Assembly (NCBI RefSeq): GCF_001421535.1
Contig: NZ_LMKN01000008.1
Span: 78,855 to 142,854 of the forward strand
Direction of reading: 5' to 3'
From: Sphingomonas sp. Leaf20
GTDB taxonomy: Bacteria; Pseudomonadota; Alphaproteobacteria; Sphingomonadales; Sphingomonadaceae
DNA length: 64,000 nucleotides
A program made the position numbers and the translations under genes. This document shows, piece by piece, positions 33,900 to 42,857 of this stretch. Position 1 is the stretch's first letter. Each line of letters opens with the position of its first letter. The notes under the pieces are model-generated. The model did not search any database, was not told the DNA's origin, and saw only the letters and a program-made list of their open reading frames with translations.

Positions 33900-35348
33900 T
33901 CAGGCGGTGAGATCGACGCGCCCGCTGGTCCGCAGCGGGCGATAGATCGGGGTTTCGGCAAAGACGGGATACTCGCCGTCCGCGTGACGCTGGCGCGACG
34001 ACGGCGGCGGCGACGCCGTGTGGCGCGGATCGCCGCCATGGTGACGCTGGCCCGGATCGTTGCCGCCGGACGTCCGCGTGTCGAACCGCAGGCTCTGGCC
34101 ATCGGCGCGGACTCCCGCATCGGCCAGCGCGCGGCCGAGATCGCCCGCGTCGCGTCGCAGCATCTCGAGTGCCGCCGACGTGTCCGCGCTGACGACCGCG
34201 CGCAAAGTCCCCGCGTCGTCGAACGCCAGCCGCACCTCGATCCGCCCCATGTCCTTCGGATCGAGCCGGACGGTGATCGTCTCGGGCTGACCCGCCACCG
34301 CATGCCGCGCGATCGCGACGCCCATCTCGGTGCCGATCCGGCCGGGCTGCGCGGCGACACGCGTCGCGACCTCGCGCGTCGCGCCGGGGGGGGATTCCTG
34401 CAGATGCGCGCCGACGGCGTCGCCGAATCCGGGCGTATCGTGCCGCGCCAGGGTATCGGATGACGGTGTGACGACGCCGGCATCGCCCGCCGGTCGATCG
34501 ACGAGCGCCACCGGCGCGCGACCAGGGGCGTTTGGCGTACGCGTTTCAGCGGGAGCATCTCCGGTACGGGCTGCTCCGGTGCCACTCGCCGCGGTCTGCG
34601 GCGGTTGCGACGGCGTCGACGGCAGCAAGGGGAGGTCTTGCTGGGTCACACTATCCGTCGCGGGTCGCTCCGCAGCTACCGGGCGCCGGGGTGACGTGGC
34701 GCCGGCGCGACCCGGTCGGGGCGGCGCCTCGACGCGCACCCCCTGCACGGGGTTGGGATCCCCGGCCGTTGCAGCGACGACGTCGGGCGTCGTCGGTGGG
34801 GTGGGCGGCTGCGCGGGTGCCGCGGCAGTCGGGGGCGATGCAGCGGGCGCGGTCTCGGCGTGACGGCTTTCCGTCTGCGGCGACACGCGTTTGGCGGCGA
34901 GCGGCACGCGCGGCGGCGGATCGCGCTCCGCCATCTCGCGCAGAGCCTCCGGGGACGCATCGCTTTCAGCGCTGGACGCGTCCGTGCCATCGGGTGCGCC
35001 GCCCGGTGTGCCAGGCTCGGGTGCCGCTATCGGGGGGGCAGCGTCCGCCACGCTGATCGTGGCGCCGTTCAGGCCAGGCGCGGTGGAGGCGGGCTCGCCG
35101 AGCGGCGGGGCAGGCGCCGCAGACAGGTGGACGACGGCAAGCAGCGGGGTTGGGAGATCGGCATAGCCTGAACCAGAAGGGCGTATCGGCTCAGGACTGA
35201 GCAAGTCATTCTGGTTGCTCGCAAGTCCGTCGCCGCGAACCAGCTCGAGCGCCCCGGCGAACGCCGCGGTCGAGGGCGCCGCCGCCACACCGAGCGGCAG
35301 CGGCGCGCCCGGCATTGGCGGCGTGGGATATGAGGCGATCACCGGCAT
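33900..35348 (-). CDS. fliK: Hook-length control protein FliK
   Basis: 482 residues. A long, low-complexity Pro/Ala/Ser-rich N-terminal ruler (about 1-350) and the conserved C-terminal switch domain (TVRLDPKDMGRIEVRLAFDDAGTLRAVVSAD, DAGDLGRALADAGVRAD). It measures hook length and triggers the FlhB switch. A TATAAT box 36 bases upstream gives it its own promoter just after flhA. Confidence 0.93.
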   Translation of the reverse strand: MPVIASYPTPPMPGAPLPLGVAAAPSTAAFAGALELVRGDGLASNQNDLLSPEPIRPSGSGYADLPTPLLAVVHLSAAPAPPLGEPASTAPGLNGATISVADAAPPIAAPEPGTPGGAPDGTDASSAESDASPEALREMAERDPPPRVPLAAKRVSPQTESRHAETAPAASPPTAAAPAQPPTPPTTPDVVAATAGDPNPVQGVRVEAPPRPGRAGATSPRRPVAAERPATDSVTQQDLPLLPSTPSQPPQTAASGTGAARTGDAPAETRTPNAPGRAPVALVDRPAGDAGVVTPSSDTLARHDTPGFGDAVGAHLQESPPGATREVATRVAAQPGRIGTEMGVAIARHAVAGQPETITVRLDPKDMGRIEVRLAFDDAGTLRAVVSADTSAALEMLRRDAGDLGRALADAGVRADGQSLRFDTRTSGGNDPGQRHHGGDPRHTASPPPSSRQRHADGEYPVFAETPIYRPLRTSGRVDLTA

Positions 35349-35381
35349 CGAGGTCCTTCCGACCCATTACGGGCCATCACC

Positions 35382-35393
35382 GCATTATAGGGC
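35382..35393 (-). promoter_or_regulatory. fliK-flgD -10 box GCCCTATAATGC
   Basis: Perfect TATAAT on the minus strand in the 54-base flhA-fliK gap, 36 bases before the fliK ATG. Confidence 0.6.
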
Positions 35394-35402
35394 GAACGCG
35401 GG

Positions 35403-37490
35403 TCACCCGATCGTGCCGAGCGACCGAATTCGTGCGCGCGCATGGATTTCGGTCTGCGACAGCACGACGGTCGCGGGCCGGACGCGCTCGATGATCGAGC
35501 GGACGAACGGCCGGATCGCGGGCGTCGTGAGCAGGCACGGGATCTCGCCCTCCCCCGCGAGCCGGTCGAGCGTTTCGCGGATCGCGGTCAGGAACGCCTG
35601 CAGGCTGGACGGCGCCATCACGAGCTGCCGGTCATCGCCCTGCCCGACGATACTCTCCGCGAACGCCGCATCCCACGCGCCCGACAGCGTCACGATCGGG
35701 ATCGCCCCGTCGCGCGACTGCTGCGCCGAGATCTGCCGCGCGAGCCGGCTGCGGACATGCTCGGTCATCTGCGTCAGGTTCGACGTCAGCGGCGCCGCCT
35801 CCGCGATCCCCTCGAGGATCGTCGGCACGTCGCGGATCGAGATCCCCTCCGACAGCAGGTTCTGGAGGATACGCTGGACGCCCGAGATCGAGATCCGGCT
35901 CGGGACGATGTCCGCGACGAGGCTCTTCGACTCGGCATGCACCTCGTTCAACAGCTTCTGCGTCTCGGTATAGCTGAGCAGGTCGGCGATATTGTCCTTC
36001 ACCAGTTCGGTGAGATGTGTCGTGATGATCGTGCCGCAATCGACCACGGTCAGTCCGCGCAGGCCCGCCTCGTCGCGCAATTCGCGGTCGATCCACAGCG
36101 CGGGCAGATCGAACACCGGCTCGCGCGTCGCCTCGCCCGGCAGCGACAGCGCACCGCCGCCGGGGTTGATCACGAGCAGGCGGTCGAGCCGGATGTCGCC
36201 GCGCGCGGCCTCCGTCTCCTTGATATACACCGCATATTCATTGGGTTTGAGCGCCATGTTGTCGATGATCCGCACCGCTGGCAGCACGAAGCCATAGTCC
36301 GCGGCCATCTGCCGGCGCAGCGCGCGGACCTGGTCGTCGAGCCGTGGCTCGCGCTGCGCGTCGTTGATGATCGGCAGCAGCCCGTACCCGATCTCGATCC
36401 GGACCGCGTCGATCGCGAGCGTCCGCGAAATCGGCTCCTCGACGGTCGCGGCCTCGGCCTCGGCGCTGGCCTCGGCCTGCTGGCGCAGCCGCTGCACCGC
36501 CTCGGCCTTGCGCGACAGCGACCATGCCGCCCAGCCGCTGAGCCCCGCGAAGATCGCGAACGGCACGAACGGCACGAACGGCAGGCCCGGCAGCAGCGCG
36601 AGCGATCCCATCAGGAACGCGACCATCCCGAATGCCTTGGGGAAGCGGCCGAGCTGATCGCCGAGCGCTGCGCCGGTCTTGCCCGCAACGCCGCCCTTCG
36701 ACACGAGCAGCCCGGCGGCGATCGACACGATCAGCGCGGGGATCTGGCTGACCAGACCATCGCCGACGGTCAGCAGCGTGTAGCTGTGGAACGCCTCGCC
36801 GAACGGAACGCCGTGCACGCCGACGCCGATCACCAGCCCGACCAGCACGTTGATCGCGGTTATGAGCAGCGCGGCGACGGCATCGCCCTTCACGAACTTC
36901 GACGCGCCATCCATCGCGCCGTAAAACCCGCTCTCCGCCTCGACCTCGCCGCGGCGCTCGCGCGCCTGGGTTTCGTCGATCGTGCCCGCGTTCAGATCGG
37001 CGTCGATCGCCATCTGCTTGCCGGGCATCGAATCGAGGCTGAACCGCGCCGCGACCTCGGCGATCCGGCCCGCGCCCTTGGTGATGACGACGAAGTTAAT
37101 GACGATGAGGATCGCGAAGATCGTCAGGCCGATGATGGTGTCGCCGCCGATCAGCAGGTCGCCGAACGCCGCGATGACGCCGCCCGCCGCGTCGGGACCC
37201 TCGTGGCCGTGCGCGAGGATCAGCCGCGTCGAGGCGAGGTTGAGCCCGAGCCGCAGCATCGTCGCGATCAGCAGGATCGTCGGAAACGCCGACAGCTGGA
37301 GCGGTTTCTCGATGAACAGCGCGGTCATCAGGATCATCACCGACAGCGTGATCGACAGCGCGAGCCCCATGTCGAGCATCCAGCCGGGCATCGGCAGGAT
37401 CAGCATGCCGATGATCGCGACGACCCCGACCGCGAGCGCCATGTCGCGGTTCGCGCCGATCCGTTGCATCAGGCTGGCGATCGACGTCAT
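35403..37490 (-). CDS. flhA: Flagellar export gate protein FlhA
   Basis: 695 residues, standard length. Eight transmembrane helices in the first 330 residues, with the FHIPEP-type stretch around RFSLDSMPGKQMAIDADLNAG, then the large cytoplasmic docking ring (EIGYGLLPIINDAQ, LDRLLVINPGGG, VDCGTIITTHLTELVKDNI, RPFVRSIIERVRP). It receives chaperone-substrate complexes. Last gene of fliF-fliN-flbD-flhA, 25 bases after flbD. Confidence 0.98.
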   Translation of the reverse strand: MTSIASLMQRIGANRDMALAVGVVAIIGMLILPMPGWMLDMGLALSITLSVMILMTALFIEKPLQLSAFPTILLIATMLRLGLNLASTRLILAHGHEGPDAAGGVIAAFGDLLIGGDTIIGLTIFAILIVINFVVITKGAGRIAEVAARFSLDSMPGKQMAIDADLNAGTIDETQARERRGEVEAESGFYGAMDGASKFVKGDAVAALLITAINVLVGLVIGVGVHGVPFGEAFHSYTLLTVGDGLVSQIPALIVSIAAGLLVSKGGVAGKTGAALGDQLGRFPKAFGMVAFLMGSLALLPGLPFVPFVPFAIFAGLSGWAAWSLSRKAEAVQRLRQQAEASAEAEAATVEEPISRTLAIDAVRIEIGYGLLPIINDAQREPRLDDQVRALRRQMAADYGFVLPAVRIIDNMALKPNEYAVYIKETEAARGDIRLDRLLVINPGGGALSLPGEATREPVFDLPALWIDRELRDEAGLRGLTVVDCGTIITTHLTELVKDNIADLLSYTETQKLLNEVHAESKSLVADIVPSRISISGVQRILQNLLSEGISIRDVPTILEGIAEAAPLTSNLTQMTEHVRSRLARQISAQQSRDGAIPIVTLSGAWDAAFAESIVGQGDDRQLVMAPSSLQAFLTAIRETLDRLAGEGEIPCLLTTPAIRPFVRSIIERVRPATVVLSQTEIHARARIRSLGTIG

Positions 37491-37515
37491 GCGGCGGTCC
37501 TCGAGGGGCGTTGGG

Positions 37516-38874
37516 TCACAGCGGCGGGGCGACGGCGATGCCCGCCTCGATGAAGCTCTTCAGCTTGTTGCGCATCGTCCGCACCGAGATGCCGAGGATC
37601 CCCGATGCCGAGGTGCGGTTGCCGTGGCACCGCTCGAGCGTGCGCAGGATCAGCGCGCGCTCGACCTCCTCGACGGTGCGCCCGACGAGATTCGCGACCT
37701 CGACATTGGCGACCGTCGTCAGGCGTTCGCCGTTGGCAAGGACCAGATCGGCGGGCGCGATCGGCGCACCGTGCGACAGGACCAGCGCGCGCCGGACGAC
37801 GTCGGCGAGCTCGTCGACATTGCCGGGCCAGCTGTACCGGTCGAGCATGGCGAGCGCGTCGGAATCGAGGCTGCCGGCGGGGTTGAACTGGCGCGCGAGA
37901 TGCGCGGCGAGCAGCGCCGCGTCGCCGGGCCGTTCGCGCAGCGGCGGCATCTCCACCACCGCGTTTGCCAGCTGCGCGTAGAGGTCCCGGTCGAACGTCC
38001 CCGCCGCGACGCGGTCGGGCAGGTCGTGCGCCCCCGTCGCGACGGTCGCGACGTCGGGCATCGCGCGCAACCGCGTGGCGAGCCGCGACTGCAACGGGAG
38101 CGCGAGCCGGTCGACGTTGCGGAGCAGCAGCGTACCGCCGCGCGCCTGTTCGATGCGGCCGATCCGCCGTGTCTCGACGCCATCGATCGCGCCGGCCGGA
38201 TAGCCGAACAGTTCCGCATCGAGCAGTTCGGCGGTCGCATCGGCACAACCGACGCTTAGCAGCGGACGGTACGGCGAACACGCCGCGCACGACGCGCGCG
38301 CGACATGCGCCTTGCCGCTGCCATGCTCGCCGAGCACGAGCAGCGCGGTGGGCGTGCCGGCGACCGCGGCGATCGCGGCGGCCGCGCGCAGGAACCCGGG
38401 TGCCCTGCCGACGACGCTGCCATCGGGGGCGGCGGCGGCGATCGTCAGCGCGGCGGCGATCAGGTCGCGTTGCGGGGGCATCGGCAGATAGTCGCACGCG
38501 CCCGCGCGGATCGCCGCGACCGCACGCTCGGCAGGCGCATCGATCCCGCACGCCAGCACCGGCACCGCGAACCGCTCGCGCCGCAACCGCGCGAGGAAGG
38601 TCGCGACATCGGTATCGACGTCGATCATCACCAGCGTGCAATAGCTCGTGCGCAGTGCGGCCAGACCGCGGTCGGGCGTGTCCGCCATCGCCACGTCGGC
38701 ACCCGCCTCGCGCGCCATCGCCGCGGCGATCCGCATCTCGGTGCCGGGCGCGCCGATCATTAGCAGGCCGCCGCCGTTGGCGACCGCGCCGGGCTGTGGT
38801 GGGAGGCCGGGGGCGGGCGAAGGCCGGGCCGCGTCCGCCCGCTCGGGGTAGGTCGTCATCGTCACCGCGATCAA
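37516..38874 (-). CDS. flbD: FlbD-like flagellar regulator with degenerate sigma-54 ATPase
   Basis: 452 residues. A receiver-like N-domain (1-145) lacks the normal acid pocket. The AAA+ core (about 153-375) keeps Walker A GEHGSGK (182-188), but GAFTGA is GAIDGV (228-233), the Walker B DE is R252-N253 (GGTLLLRNV), sensor I TSN is TGA, the FRxDLYYRL finger is FDRDLYAQL and sensor II WPGNVREL is WPGNVDEL. The C-terminal Fis-type HTH is intact (LERCHGNRTSASGILGIS, VRTMRNKLKSF) and matches Caulobacter FlbD. It should bind DNA but not remodel sigma-54 polymerase. The start is TTG overlapping fliN; GTG or ATG 9-15 bases downstream are alternatives. Confidence 0.88.
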   Translation of the reverse strand: MIAVTMTTYPERADAARPSPAPGLPPQPGAVANGGGLLMIGAPGTEMRIAAAMAREAGADVAMADTPDRGLAALRTSYCTLVMIDVDTDVATFLARLRRERFAVPVLACGIDAPAERAVAAIRAGACDYLPMPPQRDLIAAALTIAAAAPDGSVVGRAPGFLRAAAAIAAVAGTPTALLVLGEHGSGKAHVARASCAACSPYRPLLSVGCADATAELLDAELFGYPAGAIDGVETRRIGRIEQARGGTLLLRNVDRLALPLQSRLATRLRAMPDVATVATGAHDLPDRVAAGTFDRDLYAQLANAVVEMPPLRERPGDAALLAAHLARQFNPAGSLDSDALAMLDRYSWPGNVDELADVVRRALVLSHGAPIAPADLVLANGERLTTVANVEVANLVGRTVEEVERALILRTLERCHGNRTSASGILGISVRTMRNKLKSFIEAGIAVAPPL

Positions 38875-39305
38875 CGATCCTGCCGGACGATTTCGGTCAG
38901 CGTGATGCCGAGCATGTCGTCGATCAGCACGACTTCGCCGCGCGCGATCAGGCGATCGTTGACGAAGATGTCGACGGGTTCGCCGACCTTGCGGTCGAGC
39001 TCGATCACCATCCCGACCTTAAGCCCAAGCAGCTCGCCGATCGGGATCCGCGACCGGCCGAGCACCGCCTGGACCTTGACCGGGACGTCATAGACCGCGT
39101 GCAGATCGGGCTCGTCACTGGTCCCCGACCCAGGCTGCGTCCCCGGAAGCGGCCCCGCTGCGGCGGGATTCACGACCGAACGGCCCGGCGCGATATCCTC
39201 GAGCTCGTCGAGAAACGCGACGGGATCGGCCTCCCGGTCGGGCATCGTCGCGGCGCCGGTATCGGGCCCCTGCAAATCCATGTCGAAGTCGGTCGTGGCG
39301 GTCAT
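38871..39305 (-). CDS. fliN: Flagellar motor switch protein FliN
   Basis: 144 residues. A variable acidic N-terminal half, then the SpoA domain (VYDVPVKVQAVLGRSRIPIGELLGLKVGMVIELDRKVGEPVDIFVNDRLIARGEVVLID). It forms the C ring and docks FliH. Start preferred at the MTATTDF methionine with GGAG upstream; an earlier ATG overlaps fliF. A second, short FliN lies at 31908. Confidence 0.93.
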   Translation of the reverse strand: MTATTDFDMDLQGPDTGAATMPDREADPVAFLDELEDIAPGRSVVNPAAAGPLPGTQPGSGTSDEPDLHAVYDVPVKVQAVLGRSRIPIGELLGLKVGMVIELDRKVGEPVDIFVNDRLIARGEVVLIDDMLGITLTEIVRQDR

Positions 39306-39316
39306 GCGCGGCTCCA

Positions 39317-40915
39317 TCATGCGTTCATCCACTGGCGGATCACCGAGGCGGATTCGGGGGTCGAGGTGGCGACGGTCTCGCCGACGCGTTGCAGGATCGA
39401 CAGCTTCACGCGGCCATCGACCTGATCGAGCGCGACCTCCTGGTCGATTGCGGGCTGGTGGTCGGCCGCCGCGCCACCGGCCGCGACCGGTTCGCCATCG
39501 GGGCCGGTCAGCGCGGCAGGCTGCGTGCCCTGCGATCGCAGCAGGATATCCGCCTTGGCATCGGCGGGATCACTGGTGCCGGGCCTGGCCTTGAGCATCC
39601 GCAGCGCGATCAGTCCGACACCCGCGATCAGCAGCAGCTTGGCGAAGTCGGCGACGCGGTCGAGCGGCAGCATGTCGAGCCAGCCTCCCTCCTTGTCGGC
39701 GAGCGCGTCTTCGCCCGCGAACGCCATGCTCTCGATCACCACGCTGTCGCCGCGCGCGGTATCCGCGCCGACCGCATTCTCGACCAGCCGCGTCAGCCGC
39801 TGGATCTGCGGCGCGGGCAGGCCCTTCGCGCCGCCGTCGATCATCACCGCGACGCTCAGTCGCTTGATCCGTCCGGGCGCGCGCAGCACGACGCTGTGCG
39901 TCTTGCTGTTGTCGTAGGTCGTGTCCTCCGACGTCTCGTCATGCGCCTCCTGGCGACCGCCGCCCGTTCCTGCCGCCGGCGGCGCGCCTTGCGCCTCGGG
40001 GAGCTGCTGGCCGACGCTGGACAGCTGCGCGGCGGGGTTCGTCTCGGCGTTCTGGTCCTTGCCGTTGACCGTCACCTGATGCGCGATGACCTGTTTGTCG
40101 GGATCGAAAACGTCCGATTCCTCGCGCGTCTGGTCGCGCTCGATGTCGGCGGACACTTCGGCGCGCACCTTGCCGTCGCCGACGATCGGCTTGAGCAGCG
40201 CCTCGATCTCGTCGCGCAGCTTGGCCTCGACCTGCGCCTGGCGTTCGTCCGCCGCGCCCGATCCCATCACCCCCGCCTCGCCGGCCCGCGCGAGCAGCGC
40301 GCCGGTCTGATCGACGACCGATATCGCCTCCGGGGTTAGTTCGGGTACCGACGAGGCAACCAGATAGCGGATCGACTGGACCGCCTCGGCGGACAGGCGG
40401 CCGCGCGTCTTGACCGTGACCGCGGCGCTCGCCTTGCTCGTCTCGGTCGCGAACATCGCGCGCTCGGGCATGACGATGTGGACGCGTGCGCGCGTGACGT
40501 TCTGGAGCGTTTCGATCGAGCGTGCGAGTTCGCCCTCGATCGCGCGCGTCTCGTTCATCCTGGCGCGGCTCGCGGAGACGCCGAACGGCTCCTCCGCGTC
40601 GAGCACGTCATAGCCGATCTTCCCGCCGAGCTTTTCGCCCGCCATGCTCATCCGCAGCTCGGCGAGCCGGTCTTCGGGCGCCAGCACCGCGGAGCCATCT
40701 GCGGACAGTTCGAACGGTACGGCCTGCGCCTTCAGCTTGTCGGCCATGGCCTGCGCCGCGGCGGGGTCGAGATCGGTGTAGAGGAACGCCATCCGGCTTT
40801 CGCCGCCACGCAGCGCGACGAACGCGAGCGCGGCGAGCATGGCGAGGGCGACGCCGCCCATCATCATCAATCGCTGGCGCCCCAATTGTGCCAGTCCGGC
40901 GCGTAGCTGATCCAA
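39317..40915 (-). CDS. fliF: Flagellar MS-ring protein FliF
   Basis: About 532 residues. TM1 after a short N-terminus (MMMGGVALAMLAALAFVAL), periplasmic ring-building motifs (AFLYTDLDPAAAQAMADKL, YDVLDAEEPFGVS, ARVHIVMPER, SASAAVTVKTRG), TM2 near FAKLLLIAGVGLIAL and the C-terminal FliG-binding tail ending SASVIRQWMNA. I start it at TTG 40915 (G-rich site upstream) because the in-frame ATG at 40954 lies inside the TATAAT box of its own promoter. First gene of fliF-fliN-flbD-flhA. Confidence 0.93.
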   Translation of the reverse strand: MDQLRAGLAQLGRQRLMMMGGVALAMLAALAFVALRGGESRMAFLYTDLDPAAAQAMADKLKAQAVPFELSADGSAVLAPEDRLAELRMSMAGEKLGGKIGYDVLDAEEPFGVSASRARMNETRAIEGELARSIETLQNVTRARVHIVMPERAMFATETSKASAAVTVKTRGRLSAEAVQSIRYLVASSVPELTPEAISVVDQTGALLARAGEAGVMGSGAADERQAQVEAKLRDEIEALLKPIVGDGKVRAEVSADIERDQTREESDVFDPDKQVIAHQVTVNGKDQNAETNPAAQLSSVGQQLPEAQGAPPAAGTGGGRQEAHDETSEDTTYDNSKTHSVVLRAPGRIKRLSVAVMIDGGAKGLPAPQIQRLTRLVENAVGADTARGDSVVIESMAFAGEDALADKEGGWLDMLPLDRVADFAKLLLIAGVGLIALRMLKARPGTSDPADAKADILLRSQGTQPAALTGPDGEPVAAGGAAADHQPAIDQEVALDQVDGRVKLSILQRVGETVATSTPESASVIRQWMNA

Positions 40916-40950
40916 CAGATCCCCCAATCGAACGCCTGTGGTCCGTGCTG

Positions 40951-40963
40951 TCATTATAGGCGG
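40951..40963 (-). promoter_or_regulatory. fliF operon -10 box CCGCCTATAATGA
   Basis: Perfect TATAAT on the minus strand, overlapping the in-frame ATG at 40954; the proposed TTG start lies 38 bases downstream, as in other units. Confidence 0.6.
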
Positions 40964-40973
40964 CGGGCGGGGC

Positions 40974-41003
40974 GGCCGTTTTTGCCGGGCGGAAAACTTT
41001 GCC
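40974..41003. promoter_or_regulatory. Two ftr-like 13-mers before fliF
   Basis: GGCCGTTTTTGCC (40974-40986) and GGAAAACTTTGCC (40991-41003) on the plus strand, the same half-palindrome twice with a 4-base gap, upstream of the fliF box. Confidence 0.5.
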
Positions 41004-41045
41004 TACCGACCCGGGGCCCGACCAGGGGGGCAACCAGCGGGGCGA

Positions 41046-41693
41046 TCAGCCGGGCAGCGCGAGCGCGAGCGCGGCGCGGACCGCCTCGCTGCGCTGGGCT
41101 GCGTCGAGCAGGACGCCGCCGCGGTCCCAGTGGATGTGACTGTCGCCGACCGGCAGCGTCGCGTCGCCCGTCACGCCGATCGCAAGCCGGCGGCGGTCGC
41201 CCGCCTGGCGGACCGCGACGAGCCGCTCGACCTCGTCGACCAGCTCGGGATGCACGCGGACCTCGATCTCCTGCCCGCGCGCGACCTGCCGCAGCACGCG
41301 GCCAATCGCGTCGTCGATCGCAAGCGTCGCCGGGGTTCGCGCGGCCAGCAGCTCGGCCGCGACTTCGACCAGCACGACCGCCTCGCGCGTGGTCGCGTCC
41401 GCGATCGCCTCGAGCCGTGAATCGACATCCTCGATCGTCGCGTGCAGCGCATCGATCGCGGCGAGCATCGCGGCTTGCCGGTCGGCACGGGCGGCGGCGA
41501 GCCCGGCCGCGAACCCCGCGTCGCGCGCCGCGCCGAGCGCTGCGTCGCGCGCGACATCGGCGAGCGCGGCTTCGGCCTCGAGCACGGCGATGTGCGCCCG
41601 CAGCGCGGCGGGATCATCGGAATCGCGCGCGGTCTCGACGGCGGGGAAGATCCGGTCGAACGCGAACGGGCGGATATGGAAGGCGGCATCCAT
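41046..41693 (-). CDS. fliH: Flagellar export ATPase stator FliH
   Basis: 215 residues. N-terminal FxFxRxFP-like end (HIRPFAFDRIF) for FliN/FlhA docking, a long coiled coil rich in Ala/Glu (about 30-90), and a C-terminal ATPase-like domain ending HIHWDRGGVLLDAAQRSEAVRAAL. It regulates FliI. It follows fliG by 10 bases. Confidence 0.9.
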   Translation of the reverse strand: MDAAFHIRPFAFDRIFPAVETARDSDDPAALRAHIAVLEAEAALADVARDAALGAARDAGFAAGLAAARADRQAAMLAAIDALHATIEDVDSRLEAIADATTREAVVLVEVAAELLAARTPATLAIDDAIGRVLRQVARGQEIEVRVHPELVDEVERLVAVRQAGDRRRLAIGVTGDATLPVGDSHIHWDRGGVLLDAAQRSEAVRAALALALPG

Positions 41694-41703
41694 CGGTCTT
41701 GCC

Positions 41704-42738
41704 TCAGACGATCATCGTGTCGTCGCTCTTGGGATCGACGAGCATGATCTCGCCGCGATCCGCCAGCGACTTGGCAAGCCGCACCAAAGCCGCCTGCGCC
41801 GCATCGCAATCGCGCGCGCGCACCGGGCCCATCGCCGCCATGTCCTCGCGCATCAGCTTGGCGGAGCGTTCGGTCATCGTGCTGAGGAACAGCGTGCGGA
41901 TCGTCTCGGGCGCGCCCTTCAGCGCCAGCGCCATCTCGCGCTTGTCCGCCTGTCGGACGATCGTGCCGATCGCGGCGGGCAACAGGCTGCCCAGATCCTC
42001 GAAGGTGAACATCAGCGCGCGGATCCGCTCGGCTGAATCGGGTGCGGTCTCGTCGAGCGCGGACAGCATCGCCTCCTCGGTCGAGCGATCCATCGCGTTG
42101 AAGACCTCGGCCATCGCCTCGTGCGGGTCGCGTCGCTGGGCACGCGACAGGTTGTTCATGAACTCGTTGCGCAGCGTCTGCTCGACCTGGAGCAGCACCT
42201 CCTTCTGCACCGTCTCCATCCGCAGCATCCGCTGGACGACGTCGATCGCGACGTCCTTGGGCAGTTCGCCCAGCACGCGTGCGGCATGGTCCGATTTCAG
42301 CTTGGACAGGATGACCGCGACGGTCTGCGGATATTCGTTGCGCAGATAGGCGGCGAGCACGGCTTCGCTGACGTTCGACAGCTTGTCCCACATCGTCCGC
42401 CCCGCGGGCCCGCGAATATCCTCCATGATCTCGCGCACGCGGTCGTTGGGCAGGATCCCCGTCAGCAGTCGCTCGGTCGTCTCGAACGACCCGTGCAGCC
42501 GGTTCATGCTGCCGACCTCGCCCGAAAACGCGACCAGCAGGTGTTCGGCGACGGACGCGGGCACGCGGCCGAGCTGCGCCATCGCCGAGGAGAGGTCCTT
42601 GATCTCCTCGACCGACAGATGCTCCCACATCGGCGCGCCGTGTTCCTTGCCCAGCACCAGCATCAGCGCGGCGGCGCGCTCGGGACCGGTATAGCGCTTC
42701 ATCTCGATCGGCTCGGACGGCGGGACCATCATGTTCAT
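41704..42738 (-). CDS. fliG: Flagellar motor switch protein FliG
   Basis: 344 residues. The three domains are visible: N-terminal FliF-binding (GPERAAALMLVLGKEHGAPMWEHLSVEEI), middle (EHPQT-type NEYPQTVAVILSKLKSDHAARVLGELP) and C-terminal torque helix region (FTFEDLGSLLPAAIGTIVR, ALKGAPETIRTLFLSTMTERSAKLMREDM). The charged residues that face MotA are present in the last part. ATG 42738 has AGGAG upstream. First of fliG-fliH. Confidence 0.97.
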   Translation of the reverse strand: MNMMVPPSEPIEMKRYTGPERAAALMLVLGKEHGAPMWEHLSVEEIKDLSSAMAQLGRVPASVAEHLLVAFSGEVGSMNRLHGSFETTERLLTGILPNDRVREIMEDIRGPAGRTMWDKLSNVSEAVLAAYLRNEYPQTVAVILSKLKSDHAARVLGELPKDVAIDVVQRMLRMETVQKEVLLQVEQTLRNEFMNNLSRAQRRDPHEAMAEVFNAMDRSTEEAMLSALDETAPDSAERIRALMFTFEDLGSLLPAAIGTIVRQADKREMALALKGAPETIRTLFLSTMTERSAKLMREDMAAMGPVRARDCDAAQAALVRLAKSLADRGEIMLVDPKSDDTMIV

Positions 42739-42811
42739 CGAAAAAACTGCTCCTGCATCGGCGTTTACGCGCAGCTCCGACCGGATCCGGCACCGCGGCG
42801 ATCATCCCCGT

Positions 42812-42822
42812 CCTATTATAGG
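42812..42822. promoter_or_regulatory. Bidirectional flagellar -10 box CCTATTATAGG
   Basis: A near-palindrome giving TATAAT toward fliG and TATTAT toward the 941-residue gene (36 bases away). Same core as the boxes at 8538 and 13653. Confidence 0.65.
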
Positions 42823-42857
42823 AGGGGAGACGGCGTGACCGGGATGGAACGACAATA

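Noticed and set aside
35442..37553. 703-residue open frame on the plus strand opposite flhA
   Set aside because: Its product is His/Arg/Asp-rich without motifs and exists because flhA has strong third-position GC; flhA is certain on the other strand.
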